A DNA stretch of 64,000 bases from contig NZ_CP061379.1 in the NCBI RefSeq assembly GCF_015624505.1, forward strand, positions 1,178,001 to 1,242,000. Reading direction: 5' to 3'. Shown piece by piece: positions 28,479 through 37,440 of the stretch. Under the pieces are notes generated by a model. The model did no database searches. It saw only the letters and a list, made by a program, of their open reading frames with translations, and had not been told where the DNA came from. Source of the stretch: Bradyrhizobium commune. GTDB taxonomy: Bacteria > Pseudomonadota > Alphaproteobacteria > Rhizobiales > Xanthobacteraceae. The stretch's first letter is position 1, and each line of letters opens with the position of its first letter. The position numbers and the translations under genes are program-made.

Positions 28479-29225
28479 ATGGCCGGACATTCCCAATTCA
28501 AGAACATCATGCACCGCAAGGGGCGGCAGGATGCGCAGAAGTCGAAACTGTTCGGCAAGCTGGCGCGGGAAATCACCGTCGCGGCCAAGCTCGGCACGCC
28601 CGACCCCAACATGAATCCGCGCTTGCGCGCGGCCATCATCGCGGCGCGCCAGGAGAACATGCCAAAGGACAATATCGAGCGCGCCGTCAAGAAGGCGCTC
28701 GGCAATGAGGGCGAGAACTATGACGAGATCCGCTACGAGGGCTATGGCCCCGGCGGCGTCGCCGTGATCGTCGAGGCGCTGACCGACAACCGCAACCGCG
28801 CCGCCTCCGACATCCGTTCCTTCTTCACCAAGTCCGGCGGCAATCTCGGCGAAACCGGCTCGGTCTCCTTCATGTTCGACCGCACCGGCATCATCGAATA
28901 TGACCGCAGCGTCGCCGATGACGATTCGGTGCTCGATGCCGCGATCGAGGCCGGCGCTGACGACGTCATCTCCGGCGAAGGCGGCCACGAGATCTACGCC
29001 TCGACCGAAAGCTATCGCGACGTTGCCAAGGCGCTGGAGGCCAAGTTCGGCGAGCCGCGCAAGGCCGCGCTGATCTGGAAGCCGCAGAACACGGTCGCAG
29101 TCGACGACGAGACCGGCGAGAAGCTGTTGAAGCTGATGGACCTGCTCAACGACCACGACGACGTCCAGAACGTCTACGCCAATTTCGAGGTGTCGGACGC
29201 GCTGGTCGCCAAGATGGGCGGGTAG
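28479..29225 (+). CDS. yebC: YebC/PmpR-family DNA-binding regulator
   Basis: From the ATG at 28479 it is 248 residues, the normal length. It begins [20 protein letters not shown] and continues with [16 protein letters not shown] and [20 protein letters not shown], the hallmarks of the YebC family. Members act as transcription regulators or as ribosome-associated factors that ease poly-proline translation. It precedes ruvC-ruvA-ruvB, a neighbour arrangement common across bacteria. About 90 bp separate it from ruvC. Confidence 0.95.
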   Translation: MAGHSQFKNIMHRKGRQDAQKSKLFGKLAREITVAAKLGTPDPNMNPRLRAAIIAARQENMPKDNIERAVKKALGNEGENYDEIRYEGYGPGGVAVIVEALTDNRNRAASDIRSFFTKSGGNLGETGSVSFMFDRTGIIEYDRSVADDDSVLDAAIEAGADDVISGEGGHEIYASTESYRDVAKALEAKFGEPRKAALIWKPQNTVAVDDETGEKLLKLMDLLNDHDDVQNVYANFEVSDALVAKMGG

Positions 29226-29317
29226 GGGCGTTCGGAGGAGGTGAAGAGCCCCACTTCCCCTGTTACTTCCGTTCCGTTTCTGTTTCGCTCCGTCCGGCCA
29301 GCCGCTATCACTGGCGC

Positions 29318-29845
29318 ATGACCGCGCTCCCGATTCGCGTCCCCGTTCGCATCATCGGCATCGATCCCGGCCTGCGCCGCACCGGCTGGGGCGTGATCGA
29401 GGCCGACGGCAACCGCCTGATCTATGTGGCCTGCGGCTCGGTGGAACCGCCGGACGATTTGCCGCTGGCGAGCCGTTTGCTCGCGATCCATGAGGGGCTG
29501 GCGGCCGTACTCTCCCGGCACGCACCTATGGAAGCCGCGGTCGAGCAGACCTTTGTCAACAAGGACGGCGTCGCGACCCTCAAGCTCGGGCAGGCCCGTG
29601 GCGTCGCCATGCTGGCGCCCGCCATGTTCGGCATCAGTGTCGCCGAATACGCGCCGAACCAGGTCAAGAAGACGGTGGTCGGTGCCGGCCATGCCGACAA
29701 GCAGCAGATCGCGATGATGCTGAAGATCTTGCTGCCCAAGGCCGAGCCGCCATCGGCGGATGCCACCGACGCGCTCGCCATCGCCATCACCCACGCCCAT
29801 CATCGCCAGAGCACCGCGCTGCGGCTGAAAGTGGTCGGGATATGA
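29318..29845 (+). CDS. ruvC: Holliday junction endonuclease RuvC
   Basis: At 175 residues it is full length. The RNase H-like catalytic acids are visible: the aspartate in [14 protein letters not shown], the glutamate in EQTFVNKDG, and the C-terminal pair in [16 protein letters not shown]. RuvC makes paired cuts across Holliday junctions during recombinational repair. Its stop overlaps the ruvA start by 4 bp, giving tight coupling. Confidence 0.96.
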   Translation: MTALPIRVPVRIIGIDPGLRRTGWGVIEADGNRLIYVACGSVEPPDDLPLASRLLAIHEGLAAVLSRHAPMEAAVEQTFVNKDGVATLKLGQARGVAMLAPAMFGISVAEYAPNQVKKTVVGAGHADKQQIAMMLKILLPKAEPPSADATDALAIAITHAHHRQSTALRLKVVGI

Positions 29846-30459
29846 TCGGCAAGCTCAAGGGCCTGATCGATTCCTACGGCGAGGATTATGTCATCCTCGA
29901 CGTCGGTGGCGTCGGCTATCAGGTGCACTGTTCGGCGCGGACGTTGCAGCATCTGCCATCGCCGGGCGAAGCGGCCGTGCTGTCGATCGAGACCTATGTC
30001 CGCGAGGATCAAATCAAACTGTTCGGCTTCCGCACCGATCAGGAGCGGGAATGGTTTCGCCTGCTCCAGACCGTGCAGGGCGTCGGCGCCAAGGTCGCGC
30101 TTGCGGTGCTCGGCACGCTGGCGCCGGCCGATCTCGCCAATGCGATCGCGCTGCGCGACAAGGCCGCGGTGGCGCGCACGCCCGGCGTCGGTCCCAAGGT
30201 CGCCGAGCGTATCGTCACAGAATTGAAGGACAAGGCGCCGGCCTTTGCCAATGTCGATCCGGCCGTCGTTCATCTCGCCGGCGCCGTCGACGACCAGCGC
30301 GCGCCGCGCCCCGTCGCGGACGCGATCTCTGCGCTGGTCAATCTCGGCTATGGCCAGCCGCAGGCCGCCGCGGCGATTGCGTCGGCCTCGCGCAGCGCCG
30401 GTGAGAATGCCGAGACGGCGCAATTGATCCGGCTTGGCCTGAAGGAACTGGCGAAATAG
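29842..30459 (+). CDS. ruvA: Holliday junction DNA helicase subunit RuvA
   Basis: The 205-residue protein starts [20 protein letters not shown] and has the paired helix-hairpin-helix elements [16 protein letters not shown] and [17 protein letters not shown], then a flexible acidic linker and a C-terminal RuvB-binding three-helix domain ([16 protein letters not shown]). RuvA tetramers hold the four-way junction square-planar and load RuvB. It is coupled to ruvC upstream. Confidence 0.96.
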   Translation: MIGKLKGLIDSYGEDYVILDVGGVGYQVHCSARTLQHLPSPGEAAVLSIETYVREDQIKLFGFRTDQEREWFRLLQTVQGVGAKVALAVLGTLAPADLANAIALRDKAAVARTPGVGPKVAERIVTELKDKAPAFANVDPAVVHLAGAVDDQRAPRPVADAISALVNLGYGQPQAAAAIASASRSAGENAETAQLIRLGLKELAK

Positions 30460-30500
30460 GCTATGTTCGCCGCAGAGCTGATCAGGACTATATCTCACGC

Positions 30501-30920
30501 ATGCTGACCAAGAAGGACAAGGAGTTGATTGCCGCCGCGACCGATGCAATCAGCCAGCGTTACCGCAACGACTGGCAGGAGGTGGGGGCGGCGATGCGCA
30601 CCCGTGATGGCCGCATCGTGACTGGCGTCAATATCGATGCCTATATCGGCCGCAACGCCATCTGCGCCGAAGCGATCGCGATCGGGCGGGCGATCACCGA
30701 GACCGGCGATCACGGCATCGAGAGCATCGTCGCCGTGCGCCATCCGAAACCCGGCGAGCCCGGCGACATTGCCGTCGTCTCGCCCTGCGGCACCTGCCGC
30801 GAGCTGATCCATGATTACGATGCCAAGGCGAAGGTGATCGTGCCCAACAATGGCCGCGCGCCCAAGGTGGTCACGATCGGCGAGTTGCTGCCGAACAAGT
30901 ACCGCAGAGGCAACGAGTGA
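30501..30920 (+). CDS. cdd: Cytidine deaminase-family protein inside the ruv operon
   Basis: This 139-residue protein has the zinc-site motifs of the cytidine deaminase family: [13 protein letters not shown] (C-A-E) and [11 protein letters not shown] (P-C-x-x-C). The family deaminates cytidine or deoxycytidine, and a related branch attacks blasticidin-type nucleosides. It is somewhat more similar in layout to the short single-domain form. It lies 41 bp after ruvA and overlaps ruvB by 4 bp, so it is co-transcribed with the ruv genes. The exact substrate is uncertain. Confidence 0.8.
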   Translation: MLTKKDKELIAAATDAISQRYRNDWQEVGAAMRTRDGRIVTGVNIDAYIGRNAICAEAIAIGRAITETGDHGIESIVAVRHPKPGEPGDIAVVSPCGTCRELIHDYDAKAKVIVPNNGRAPKVVTIGELLPNKYRRGNE

Positions 30921-31966
30921 ACACGCCGCCCCGCATGGTTTCGCCCGAGCGCCGCAGCGACGATGTCGGCGACACCGCGCTGCGGCCGCAATCGCTGTCC
31001 GATTTCGTCGGCCAGCAGCAGGCGCGCAAGAATCTCTCGATCTTCATCGAGGCGGCACGCAAGCGCGGCGAGGCGCTGGACCACGTGCTGTTCGTCGGTC
31101 CCCCCGGTCTCGGCAAGACCACGCTGGCCCAGATCGTGGCGAAAGAGCTCGGCGTCGGCTTTCGCGCCACGTCGGGTCCAGTCATTGCCAAGGCCGGCGA
31201 TCTTGCCGCGCTCCTGACCAATCTCGAAGAGCGCGACGTGCTCTTCATCGACGAAATCCACCGCCTCAGTCCGGCGGTCGAAGAGGTGCTCTATCCCGCG
31301 ATGGAGGACTTTCAGCTCGATCTCATCATCGGCGAGGGCCCTGCGGCGCGCTCGGTCAAGATCGAGCTGTCGAAATTCACCCTGGTCGGCGCCACAACGC
31401 GTGCCGGCCTCCTCACCAATCCCCTGCGCGATCGCTTCGGCATTCCGATCCGGCTCAATTTCTATACCATCGAAGAACTCGAGAGCATCGTCACCCGCGG
31501 CGCGCGCGTGCTCAATGTCGGCATGAGCGCGGACGGCGCCAACGAGATCGCGCGCCGCGCCCGCGGCACGCCGCGCATCGCCGGCCGCCTGCTGCGTCGC
31601 GTGCGCGATTTCGCCTCGGCTGCGAACGCCGACAAGATCGACCGCAAGATCGCCGACCACGCCTTGAGCGCGCTCGAGGTCGATGCCGCTGGCCTCGACG
31701 CCATGGACCGTCGCTATCTGTCGACCATCGCGCAAAACTATGGCGGCGGCCCGGTCGGCGTCGAGACCATGGCCGCCGCGCTGTCGGAGCCGCGCGATGC
31801 GATCGAGGACATCATCGAGCCCTATCTGATCCAGTGCGGCTATCTCCAGCGCACCCCGCGCGGCCGCCTGCTCACCTCGCACGCCTTCCGGCATCTTGGC
31901 ATCGCCGAACCCTCGCGCGATGCGGCGCAGTTCGGCCTGTTCGGGACCGACGAAAGCGACGATTGA
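30917..31966 (+). CDS. ruvB: Holliday junction DNA helicase motor RuvB
   Basis: The 349-residue AAA+ ATPase has Walker [13 protein letters not shown], Walker [10 protein letters not shown], sensor 1 VGATTRAG, the arginine-finger region LRDRFGI, and a C-terminal winged helix ([14 protein letters not shown]). RuvB hexamers drive branch migration on RuvA-bound junctions. It is the last ruv gene, coupled by an ATGA to the deaminase gene. The next gene follows after 125 bp. Confidence 0.97.
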   Translation: MNTPPRMVSPERRSDDVGDTALRPQSLSDFVGQQQARKNLSIFIEAARKRGEALDHVLFVGPPGLGKTTLAQIVAKELGVGFRATSGPVIAKAGDLAALLTNLEERDVLFIDEIHRLSPAVEEVLYPAMEDFQLDLIIGEGPAARSVKIELSKFTLVGATTRAGLLTNPLRDRFGIPIRLNFYTIEELESIVTRGARVLNVGMSADGANEIARRARGTPRIAGRLLRRVRDFASAANADKIDRKIADHALSALEVDAAGLDAMDRRYLSTIAQNYGGGPVGVETMAAALSEPRDAIEDIIEPYLIQCGYLQRTPRGRLLTSHAFRHLGIAEPSRDAAQFGLFGTDESDD

Positions 31967-32091
31967 TCGCAAATGCGGCGATCCTGTTGTCATGAACTTC
32001 CGGTAACCTCTTTGCAGATGATCTGCACAAGCGCACCCCAATTCCGCTCCATTCGGGCCGCATCACGGAAGCGCATCACGATCGGGCTTCC

Positions 32092-33006
32092 ATGATTTCT
32101 CGGCGTCATCTCATCCGTTCCATCGGTGGTCTTTCCGCCCTCGGCATCTCGACCGCCGCCTATGGCGTCGGCGTCGAGCCGATGCGGCTCCGCGTCACCC
32201 GCTACCATCCGACCCCGCAGCAATGGCCGGCGGATTTCCCGTTGAAGATCGCGGTGATCGCCGACATCCATGCCTGCGATCCCTGGATGTCGCTGGCGCG
32301 GATCGAGACGATCGTCGACCGCACCAACGCGCTGAATGCCGACCTCATCGTGCTGCTCGGCGATTATGTCGCCGCCGTTCACCAGGTCGCGCGGATCATT
32401 CCGTCGAGTGAATGGGCCAGGGTGCTGGCCGGCCTCAAGGCGCCGCTCGGCGTTCATGCCGTCATGGGCAATCACGATTATTGGGAAGACAGGGCCGTGC
32501 AGCGGGCCGGGCATGGGCCGACCATCGCTCATCGCGCGCTGGAAGCGGCCGGCATTCCCGTCTACGAGAACGACGCGATGCGCCTTACCAAGGACGGCCG
32601 TTCCTTTTGGCTCGCCGGCCTCGGCGACCAGCTCGCCTACATGCCGGCGCAGCGCTTCCGTAGCACGGCCCGCTTCGGTGCCGACGACCTCACGGCAACG
32701 CTGGCCAAGATCACCGACAACGCGCCGGTCATCCTGCTCGCGCATGAGCCCAACATCGCGTGGCGCGTGCCGGCGCGCGTCGCGTTGCAGCTGTCTGGCC
32801 ACACCCATGGCGGCCAGGTTCGCCTGCTCGGCTGGTCGCCGGCCGTTCGGGGCCCGAATGCCGGGCAGCTCGCCTATGGTCATGTCAGGCTGAAATGCGA
32901 CGTCATCATCTCCGGCGGCCTCGGTTGCAGCATCGTCCCGGTCCGCCTCGGCGTGCCGCCGGAGATCGTCGAGGTGACGCTGGGGCGGCGGCCGGTGGTC
33001 GTGTAA
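32092..33006 (+). CDS. Exported metallophosphoesterase, YkuE-like
   Basis: The 304-residue protein opens with a twin-arginine-like leader (MISRRHLIRSIGGLSALGIS). The calcineurin-like phosphoesterase signature is complete: VIADIHACD, LLGDYVAAV, MGNHDYW, LLAHEPN and SGHTHGGQ. Enzymes of this branch hydrolyse UDP-diacylglucosamine or other phospho-lipids at the membrane. A periplasmic site is inferred from the leader. It is not tightly linked to ruvB, and the vapBC module follows 51 bp later. Confidence 0.88.
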   Translation: MISRRHLIRSIGGLSALGISTAAYGVGVEPMRLRVTRYHPTPQQWPADFPLKIAVIADIHACDPWMSLARIETIVDRTNALNADLIVLLGDYVAAVHQVARIIPSSEWARVLAGLKAPLGVHAVMGNHDYWEDRAVQRAGHGPTIAHRALEAAGIPVYENDAMRLTKDGRSFWLAGLGDQLAYMPAQRFRSTARFGADDLTATLAKITDNAPVILLAHEPNIAWRVPARVALQLSGHTHGGQVRLLGWSPAVRGPNAGQLAYGHVRLKCDVIISGGLGCSIVPVRLGVPPEIVEVTLGRRPVVV

Positions 33007-33016
33007 AGCATGGAAT

Positions 33017-33048
33017 TCTACATCAAATGATGCCATATTTGATGTAGA
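33017..33048. promoter_or_regulatory. Inverted-repeat operator upstream of vapBC
   Basis: The arms tctacatcaaat (33017-33028) and atttgatgtaga (33037-33048) are perfect 12-bp complements with an 8-bp spacer. They lie 9 bp upstream of the vapB start. VapB antitoxins dimerise through an N-terminal DNA-binding fold and bind such palindromes, so this is the likely autoregulatory operator. Confidence 0.78.
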
Positions 33049-33057
33049 GGTATTGCC

Positions 33058-33249
33058 ATGAGAACCACGATCGCGATCGACGACGAGCTCTTTGCCAAGG
33101 CGCAGGAGTTCGCTGGTGTCAGTGAAAAGTCGGCTGTTGTCAGGGAAGCTTTGAAGGCCTTCGTCGAACGAGAGGCCGCGCGCCGTCTCGCACGGATGGG
33201 AGGTACCGAACCCAAGGTTAAGGCTCCGCCGCGTCGCCGACCCAAATGA
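33058..33249 (+). CDS. VapB-type antitoxin
   Basis: The 63-residue protein starts MRTTIAIDDELFAKAQEFAG, an N-terminal strand-helix-helix (ribbon-helix-helix-like) DNA-binding fold of the DUF2191/VapB kind, and ends in a basic Arg/Pro tail that would wrap the toxin. Its stop overlaps the toxin start by 4 bp. A 12-bp inverted repeat just upstream is the probable operator through which VapB and the VapBC complex repress the operon. Confidence 0.87.
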   Translation: MRTTIAIDDELFAKAQEFAGVSEKSAVVREALKAFVEREAARRLARMGGTEPKVKAPPRRRPK

Positions 33250-33617
33250 AAGTCCTGGCGGATACGTCGATCTGGGTCGACCACCTCCGCCGCGCGGATG
33301 AGCGGCTGGCTGGTCTCCTCAATCACGGGGATATCGTCATTCATCCGTTCGTGATCGGGGAATTGCTTCTAGGGGGCGTGCCCAAGGGCTCCGATATGCT
33401 TGACGATCTGAACACTCTCCCCAGGGCGACGGTCGCAGGCAATGACGAAGTCCTGGAGTTCATCGTCAAACGAAGGCTAACCGGGTTGGGCATCGGATAC
33501 GTCGATGCGCACTTGCTGGCGTCGACGATTTTGACGGCCGAGGCCTCAATCTGGACACGCGATAAGCGGTTGCTTGCGGCGGCTCGGTCGCTGAACCTGG
33601 CTGCCGATATCCAATGA
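33246..33617 (+). CDS. VapC-type PIN-domain toxin
   Basis: The 123-residue PIN protein carries the acidic metal site: D6 in LADTSIW, E39 in VIGELLLG, D87 in YVDAHLLAS and D106 in WTRDKRLL. VapC toxins are Mg2+-dependent RNases that often cut tRNA or rRNA. It is coupled to the antitoxin upstream and, unusually, its TGA overlaps the ybgC start by 4 bp, tying a housekeeping gene to the toxin-antitoxin transcript. Confidence 0.92.
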   Translation: MKVLADTSIWVDHLRRADERLAGLLNHGDIVIHPFVIGELLLGGVPKGSDMLDDLNTLPRATVAGNDEVLEFIVKRRLTGLGIGYVDAHLLASTILTAEASIWTRDKRLLAAARSLNLAADIQ

Positions 33618-34072
33618 GTACCTCGATGGCCCATCTCGACGGCGAGATCCGCCACGGCCGCCACCACATGCAGGTCCGCGTCTATTACGAGGACACGGAT
33701 TTCTCCGGCATCGTCTATCACGCCAATTATCTGCGCTACATGGAGCGCGGGCGCACCAATCATCTGCGGCTGATGGGCGCCGAGCAGCAGGCGCTGTTCG
33801 AGCAGGTCGAGACCGAAGGCGCCGGCTTCGCCTTCGTGGTCCGCTCGATGCACCTCGATTTCCTTAAGCCCGCGCGGATGGACGACGTGCTCGACATCGT
33901 GACCTGGCCGGTCGCGGTGAAGGGTGCCTCCATCATGCTGGCGCAGGAGGTGCGGCGAGCCGAGGACGTCCTGGTCAAGGCCGAGGTGCGCGTCGCCTTC
34001 ATCAGCGGCGGCCGGGCGCAACCGATCCCGAAATCGATCCGCGTGCTGATGAAGGCCGATCTGATTTCCTGA
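33614..34072 (+). CDS. ybgC: Acyl-CoA thioesterase YbgC
   Basis: The 152-residue hotdog-fold protein has the 4-hydroxybenzoyl-CoA-thioesterase motif [19 protein letters not shown] with the catalytic aspartate, then [12 protein letters not shown]. YbgC is usually the first gene of the Tol-Pal cluster and cleaves acyl-CoA; here no tolQ follows. Its ATG overlaps the vapC stop by 4 bp. An alternative ATG at 33626 (MAHLDGE) would give a free-standing start. Confidence 0.9.
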   Translation: MSTSMAHLDGEIRHGRHHMQVRVYYEDTDFSGIVYHANYLRYMERGRTNHLRLMGAEQQALFEQVETEGAGFAFVVRSMHLDFLKPARMDDVLDIVTWPVAVKGASIMLAQEVRRAEDVLVKAEVRVAFISGGRAQPIPKSIRVLMKADLIS

Positions 34073-34151
34073 TCGCCCGATAGGCGATGGCCACTCGACT
34101 CCGTGGCGCGCAGGGATAGATTTACGGCCCCCGCCAACCGATGAGGCCGTC

Positions 34152-34619
34152 ATGTCGCGCCCACCGCTTCCGCCCTTCACGAGAGAGACTGCCGCGCAAA
34201 AGGCCCGCATGGCCGAGGACGCCTGGAATTCGCGCGATCCGGTGCGCGTCTCGCTCGCCTATACCGAAGACAGCCGCTGGCGGAATCGTTCCGAGGTGTT
34301 CCATGGCCGCGAAGCCATCGTCGCATTCCTCACCCGGAAATGGGAGAAGGAGCAGGACTACCGCCTGATCAAGGACCTCTGGGCCTTCGACGGCAACCGC
34401 ATCGCGGTCCGCTTCCAGTACGAATGGCATGATGGAAACGGCCAATGGTATCGCTCCTACGGTAACGAGCAGTGGGAGTTCGACGAGCACGGGCTGATGC
34501 GGCGGCGTGAAGCGTCGATCAACGACATCATGATTGCGGAGAAGGACCGGCGGTTTCACTGGCCTGCGCCGGGGCCGCGGCCGGCGGATGTGGCGGGGCT
34601 GGGGACCGCGCCGTTCTGA
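34152..34619 (+). CDS. DUF1348 (NTF2-like) family protein
   Basis: The 155-residue protein has the SnoaL/NTF2-like pattern of the DUF1348 family: [58 protein letters not shown] and the conserved C-terminal INDI. Members form a cone-shaped alpha+beta barrel; no reaction is established. The gene stands alone, 79 bp after ybgC. A short palindromic remnant follows it (34625-34660). Confidence 0.82.
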   Translation: MSRPPLPPFTRETAAQKARMAEDAWNSRDPVRVSLAYTEDSRWRNRSEVFHGREAIVAFLTRKWEKEQDYRLIKDLWAFDGNRIAVRFQYEWHDGNGQWYRSYGNEQWEFDEHGLMRRREASINDIMIAEKDRRFHWPAPGPRPADVAGLGTAPF

Positions 34620-34661
34620 AATGCTTCCTCTCCCTCTTCCCGCAAGTGGGGCGAGGTGAAC

Positions 34662-35366
34662 TCAGCGCTTCGCCAGAAACCGCGTAATCGCTCCACCCAA
34701 CCTCGCGCTGTCCAGCGGCTCCGCCAGCGAAGCCTTCGCCGTGGCAACGACATCATGCGGCGCCTTGCCGTCGCGCAGCTCGCAGCACACTTGAGCAAAC
34801 TCGACGTCGAACTCCGGATGCGGCTGCACCGACATCGTGGTGCCATTGGCGTAGAGCAGGCCGGCATGCGGGGTGAAGTCGGACGACAGGATTGTCTGCG
34901 CGTCGCTTGGCGCTTCGATCACCTGGTCCTGATGCGAGCAGGCGATGGCGACCTCCTGGCCGTCTATGACACCGTTGTCCGGCGCGACACGATAGACATG
35001 TCGTCCGATTCCCCACCCCTTGTCCGATTTGCGCACGGTGCCGCCGAGCGCCTGCGCGATCAGCTGGTGGCCGAAGCAGACGCCGACCATCGGCGTGCTG
35101 TTCGCATGCGCGGTGCGCACGAAATCCTCAAGCGGTGCGATCCAGTCGAGCCCGTCATAGACACCGGCCGCTGCCCCCGTGATCAGGATGGCCTCGACCT
35201 TGTCCGGATCGGGCAGCGCATCGCCATTGGGGATGCTGACGACCTCGACCTCGGCTGACGGGTCTTCGGCGCGGACCATGCGCTCGAACATGTCCGGGAA
35301 CGAGCCGTGGCGCTCGCGATGCTTTTGCGGGACCAGGCCCGTCTCGATGATGGTGATGCATGCCAT
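34662..35366 (-). CDS. Class I glutamine amidotransferase
   Basis: From the ATG at 35366 it is 234 residues. The triad is visible: the nucleophile in VGVCFGHQLIAQALGG, and histidine and glutamate in QPHPEFD. Free-standing members hydrolyse gamma-glutamyl amides or act as GMP-synthase-like glutaminases. The extended frame upstream is not family-like. It lies 23 bp downstream of the LysR regulator on the same strand and next to a divergent amidohydrolase and ABC system, suggesting a role in amide or amino-acid nitrogen release. Confidence 0.87.
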   Translation of the reverse strand: MACITIIETGLVPQKHRERHGSFPDMFERMVRAEDPSAEVEVVSIPNGDALPDPDKVEAILITGAAAGVYDGLDWIAPLEDFVRTAHANSTPMVGVCFGHQLIAQALGGTVRKSDKGWGIGRHVYRVAPDNGVIDGQEVAIACSHQDQVIEAPSDAQTILSSDFTPHAGLLYANGTTMSVQPHPEFDVEFAQVCCELRDGKAPHDVVATAKASLAEPLDSARLGGAITRFLAKR

Positions 35367-35389
35367 GCGTTGTCGCCTGAAATGTGCCG

Positions 35390-36289
35390 TCAATTGGTTG
35401 GTTGCGCGAGCTGCGTGCTCTTCTTGCGGACCTCGCCGAGAAAGGCTTTGGCGAGGCGCGACAGCGGCTCGGCCTCCGACCACAACATATAGGCGACTGC
35501 ATGCGTCGTCGGCGTGAACGGCCGCACGACGAGGCCGTGGCCGCCATTCTGCCGCGGCGAGAACGGATCGACCACCGCGGCGCCGACGCCGGCGGCCGCG
35601 AGCACGCAGGCCGTGTTGCAATAACGCACTTCGACGGTCGGCTGGAACGGCGCGCCTGCACGCGCAAAACTGTCGCGCACGGCCTCACCCAGCCGCGTGC
35701 CGCGCTCGAGCCCGATGAAGGGGAGGCCGGAGAGGTCCGAGGCCGAGATGACAGGACGGTCGGCGAGCGGATGCTGCGGCGGCAACACGCAGACCATCTC
35801 ACCGGTGTGCACGACCTCATGCGCGATGCCGGGATGATGCGTCAGCCCGAGCGCGAAGCCGAGCTCGGCGACATGGCTGAGCACGCCCTCGATGATGCCC
35901 TCGTAGCGCCGCACGTCGAAGAACACACGCGTCTCCGGGCGGCGGCGCAGGAAGCCCGACAGCGCGGACGGGATGATGCTGTAGGCGAGCGGCGGTGTCG
36001 CCACGATCGCGAGATGGCCGGAGCGGTTCTCGCGCAGATCGCGCACGCGGTTCTCCAGCTTGGCGTGCAGCGCGAAGATCGCCTCGCTCTCCTTGTAGAG
36101 CGCCATCGCTTCCGCGGTCGGAAACAGCCGGTTGTTGACGCGCTCGAACAGCGCAAAGCCCGCCTGCGCCTCCATCGTCTTCAGCGCATTGCTGACCGCA
36201 GGCTGCGACAGCGCGAGCTCGTCGGCCGCCGCCACCGTGGTGCGGTGGCGGATGACGGCACGCAGGATCTCGAGCTGGCGCAGGTTCAT
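35390..36289 (-). CDS. LysR-family transcriptional regulator
   Basis: The 299-residue protein has the N-terminal winged HTH (MNLRQLEILRAVIRHRTTVA, then ALSQPAVSNALKTME) and a periplasmic-binding-protein-like effector domain. It is divergent from the N-carbamoyl-amino-acid amidohydrolase gene, the classic LysR target arrangement, with a 150-bp shared promoter region. The frame is open further upstream, but the ATG at 36289 gives the conserved LysR N-terminus. Confidence 0.92.
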   Translation of the reverse strand: MNLRQLEILRAVIRHRTTVAAADELALSQPAVSNALKTMEAQAGFALFERVNNRLFPTAEAMALYKESEAIFALHAKLENRVRDLRENRSGHLAIVATPPLAYSIIPSALSGFLRRRPETRVFFDVRRYEGIIEGVLSHVAELGFALGLTHHPGIAHEVVHTGEMVCVLPPQHPLADRPVISASDLSGLPFIGLERGTRLGEAVRDSFARAGAPFQPTVEVRYCNTACVLAAAGVGAAVVDPFSPRQNGGHGLVVRPFTPTTHAVAYMLWSEAEPLSRLAKAFLGEVRKKSTQLAQPTN

Positions 36290-36439
36290 ATCACTGCCGA
36301 TTATACTCCGGGCCAAAACATCATAGCACGGCGAATTGCTTTTGCAGCCCCGCTTACGCCTAATGCCTTCGGATTTGCTCGCTGGATCAAAGGGTTCACC
36401 GCCCATTGAGGCAGCATTGCGCACAGATTGGAGGCAATC

Positions 36440-37396
36440 TTGGTTCGTGTCCTTCGCGCCGCCGCAGCCCAGATGGGGCCGACGCAAAAAGCCGATACCC
36501 GCGAGCATACGCTCAAGCGGATGCTCGACATGCTCGAGGAAGCAGCCAGCCGCGGCGCCAGCCTGGTGGTGTTTCCGGAGCTTGCTTTCACCACCTTCTT
36601 TCCGCGCTGGCTTTTGGAAGGCGATGCGCTCGATCAGTATTTCGAGCACGGCATGCCGAACCCGGCCGTGGCAAGGCTGTTCGATCGTGCGCGGGCGCTG
36701 CGCGTCGGCTTCTATGTCGGCTATGCCGAGATGACGCCGGACGGCCGCCGCTACAATTGCGCCATCCTGGTCGATCGCGACGGCGAGATTCTCGGCCGCT
36801 ATCGCAAGGTTCACCTGCCGGGTTCGGTCGAGCCGCGCGCCGGCGCCCGTTACCAGCAGCTCGAAAAGCGCTATTTCGAATATGGCGATCTCGGCTTTCC
36901 GGCCTTCCGTGCCGGCTCGGCCTGGGCGCATGCGATCATGGGCATGATGATCTGCAACGATCGCCGCTGGCCGGAATCCTGGCGCGTGCTCGGCCTGCAG
37001 GGCGTCGAGCTCGTCTGCATCGGCTACAATTCGGCGGCCTATGATCCGAATGGCGGCACGACGGAAGACGGGGCGCTCCGCACTTTCCACTCGACGCTGG
37101 TGACGCAGGCCAATGCTTACATGAATGCGACCTGGGCGATTTCGGTCGCCAAGGCCGGCGACGAGGACGGCTCGGGCCTGATCGGCGGCTCCTGCATCGT
37201 CGATCCCAATGGCTGCGTCGTCGCGCAGGCCGCAACGCTGACCGACGAGGTGATCGTCGCCGACGTCGATCTCGACCTCTGCCGCCAGGGCAAGGACAAG
37301 ATGTTCAATTTCGCCGCCCACCGGCGGCCGGAGCAGTACCGGGTGATCACCGAGCGCGCCGGGGTGATCGAGCCGGCCGTGCTAGACGCGGACTAA
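36440..37396 (+). CDS. N-carbamoyl-D-amino-acid amidohydrolase
   Basis: Started at the TTG at 36440, which has GGAGG seven bases upstream, the protein has 318 residues. The nitrilase-superfamily triad is E47 (FPELAFTTFFPRW), K123 (YRKVHLPGS) and C172 (MICNDRRWPES). The closing segment FNFAAHRRPEQY is typical of the Agrobacterium D-carbamoylase. It hydrolyses N-carbamoyl-D-amino acids to the amino acid, CO2 and ammonia. A TTG at 36428 in the same frame has no good Shine-Dalgarno sequence. It is followed at once by a polar amino-acid ABC transporter. Confidence 0.9.
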   Translation: MVRVLRAAAAQMGPTQKADTREHTLKRMLDMLEEAASRGASLVVFPELAFTTFFPRWLLEGDALDQYFEHGMPNPAVARLFDRARALRVGFYVGYAEMTPDGRRYNCAILVDRDGEILGRYRKVHLPGSVEPRAGARYQQLEKRYFEYGDLGFPAFRAGSAWAHAIMGMMICNDRRWPESWRVLGLQGVELVCIGYNSAAYDPNGGTTEDGALRTFHSTLVTQANAYMNATWAISVAKAGDEDGSGLIGGSCIVDPNGCVVAQAATLTDEVIVADVDLDLCRQGKDKMFNFAAHRRPEQYRVITERAGVIEPAVLDAD

Positions 37397-37397
37397 G

Positions 37398-37413
37398 TGG
37401 CACGGTGCTGGCA
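37398..37413 (+). promoter_or_regulatory. Sigma-54 (RpoN)-type -24/-12 promoter candidate
   Basis: The sequence tggcacggtgctggca fits TGGCACG-N4-TTGCA with one mismatch and keeps the invariant GG-N10-GC spacing. It begins right after the amidohydrolase stop and would place transcription start near 37424, ahead of the ATG at 37441. Sigma-54 control, often with NtrC, suits a nitrogen-scavenging transporter. No enhancer site was identified. Confidence 0.5.
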
Positions 37414-37440
37414 ACGGAAAAGGTTGGCAAAGGAGCTGAC

